A stretch of 64,000 nucleotides of DNA, from NCBI RefSeq assembly GCF_037038585.1, contig NC_092521.1, positions 68,624,898 through 68,688,897 of the forward strand. The letters run 5' to 3'. The notes below the pieces were generated by a model. That model saw only the letters and a program-made list of their open reading frames with translations. It ran no database searches and was not told the origin of the DNA. The position numbers and the translations under genes are program-made. Shown here in pieces: positions 63,587-64,000 of this stretch. The DNA is from Patagioenas fasciata (taxonomy: Eukaryota > Chordata > Aves > Columbiformes > Columbidae). How positions within the stretch are numbered: the stretch's first letter is position 1; each line of letters opens with the position of its first letter.

Positions 63587-64000
63587 GTGAGTGGGGCGCC
63601 GGGAGCAGCCGCTGCTGCCGGGGGAGGTGGCCGGGCCCTGCTCCGGCTCTTGATCCCTCGGTCAAATGCCCGCGGGACGGGCTCCTCGGTACCGCCTGAG
63701 CTCCGGTCCCGTCCTGGAGGCAGGAGTGGTAGTGCCGGGCCGGGCCTGGCTCCCCCGTGGCCGTCGCTGCGGGCAGGGCCGCGGTAGCTGATCTGACAGC
63801 TGCGGGCACGCGTTGTCCCCGGCCCGCCCTCTGCCCCCGCGGGGCTGCGGTTGTCACCGGCGAGGGGGCAGAAAATGGAGGGGTACTCGGTGCTGGTGCT
63901 CCGTGTGGACTTGCTCTGCCTTGCGGGAACTGCCTGTGGGTGAAGCACGGGGAGGACAGAAGCGTATTTTGTTTTCTGATTTGGTTTATCTGTTGGTGCA
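63587..64000 (+). other. CLPTM1L: CLPTM1L intron 1 (5' part)
   Basis: The CpG-rich island continues to about 63850, then composition becomes more ordinary. No further exon is seen before the window ends. Confidence 0.8.

Larger units (their letters stand above)
63030..63850 (+). promoter_or_regulatory. CLPTM1L: CpG-island promoter of CLPTM1L
   Basis: An abrupt change from AT-rich DNA to very GC- and CpG-rich sequence, with no TATA box at a sensible place. Visible elements are GC boxes (63211-63219, 63291-63301), a CRE-like TGACGTC (63168-63174), TGACGCAG (63181-63188), an RFX X-box-like GGTTGCTAGGCAGC (63240-63253) and an ETS-type GCGGAAGTG with adjoining TGACG (63276-63287). This suits a housekeeping promoter. 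The transcription start is probably between about 63290 and 63400. Confidence 0.8.

Noticed and set aside
63133..63948. Several long GC-rich open frames on both strands around CLPTM1L exon 1
   Set aside because: Stop codons are rare in CpG islands. Only the 63404 frame has conserved protein wording and a matching splice donor.

Overview
This 64 kb window is vertebrate nuclear DNA, most probably from a bird. It holds split genes with GT-AG introns and AT-rich introns with few repeats. The only abundant mobile element is the CR1 LINE, with short 8-bp 3' tail repeats (ATTCTATG / ATACTGTG type) and 5' truncations. There is no bacterial-style gene organisation, CRISPR array, tRNA or rRNA gene.

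The first 52.5 kb are the body of one plus-strand gene, LPCAT1 (lysophosphatidylcholine acyltransferase 1). Twelve coding exons could be delimited to the base. They encode about 440 residues, from just upstream of the HX4D catalytic motif to the stop codon. By comparison with the 14-exon mammalian gene, as I remember it, they correspond to exons 3-14. Exons 1-2 (about 93 residues, including the N-terminal membrane anchor) lie upstream of the window. Reading phases agree across every junction and the frame is open throughout, so the gene looks functional.

The last 600 bp contain the CpG-island promoter and first coding exon of CLPTM1L on the same strand, followed by the start of its first intron. 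Both genes encode ER membrane proteins of phospholipid metabolism: LPCAT1 reacylates lyso-PC, and CLPTM1L is a scramblase-type factor for GPI-anchor synthesis. They are otherwise independent genes.

About 10.5 kb of non-coding DNA separates them. In mammals the dopamine transporter gene SLC6A3 (DAT) sits exactly here. I found no SLC6A3 exon, which fits the reported loss of DAT in birds, crocodiles and lizards. This is the most informative observation in the window.

Five clear CR1 insertions were found: intron 9 (minus), intron 10 (minus, with an unbroken 476-codon reverse-transcriptase frame, so probably young), intron 13 (plus), and two in a row just upstream of the CLPTM1L promoter (plus). 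Two more stretches look like much older LINE relics. Introns also carry T/G-rich and A/C-rich low-complexity blocks, a short tandem repeat beside the exon 6 acceptor, and a G-run in intron 7. I did not find an undescribed biological system; the findings are mostly gene structure, gene loss, repeat biology and promoter architecture.
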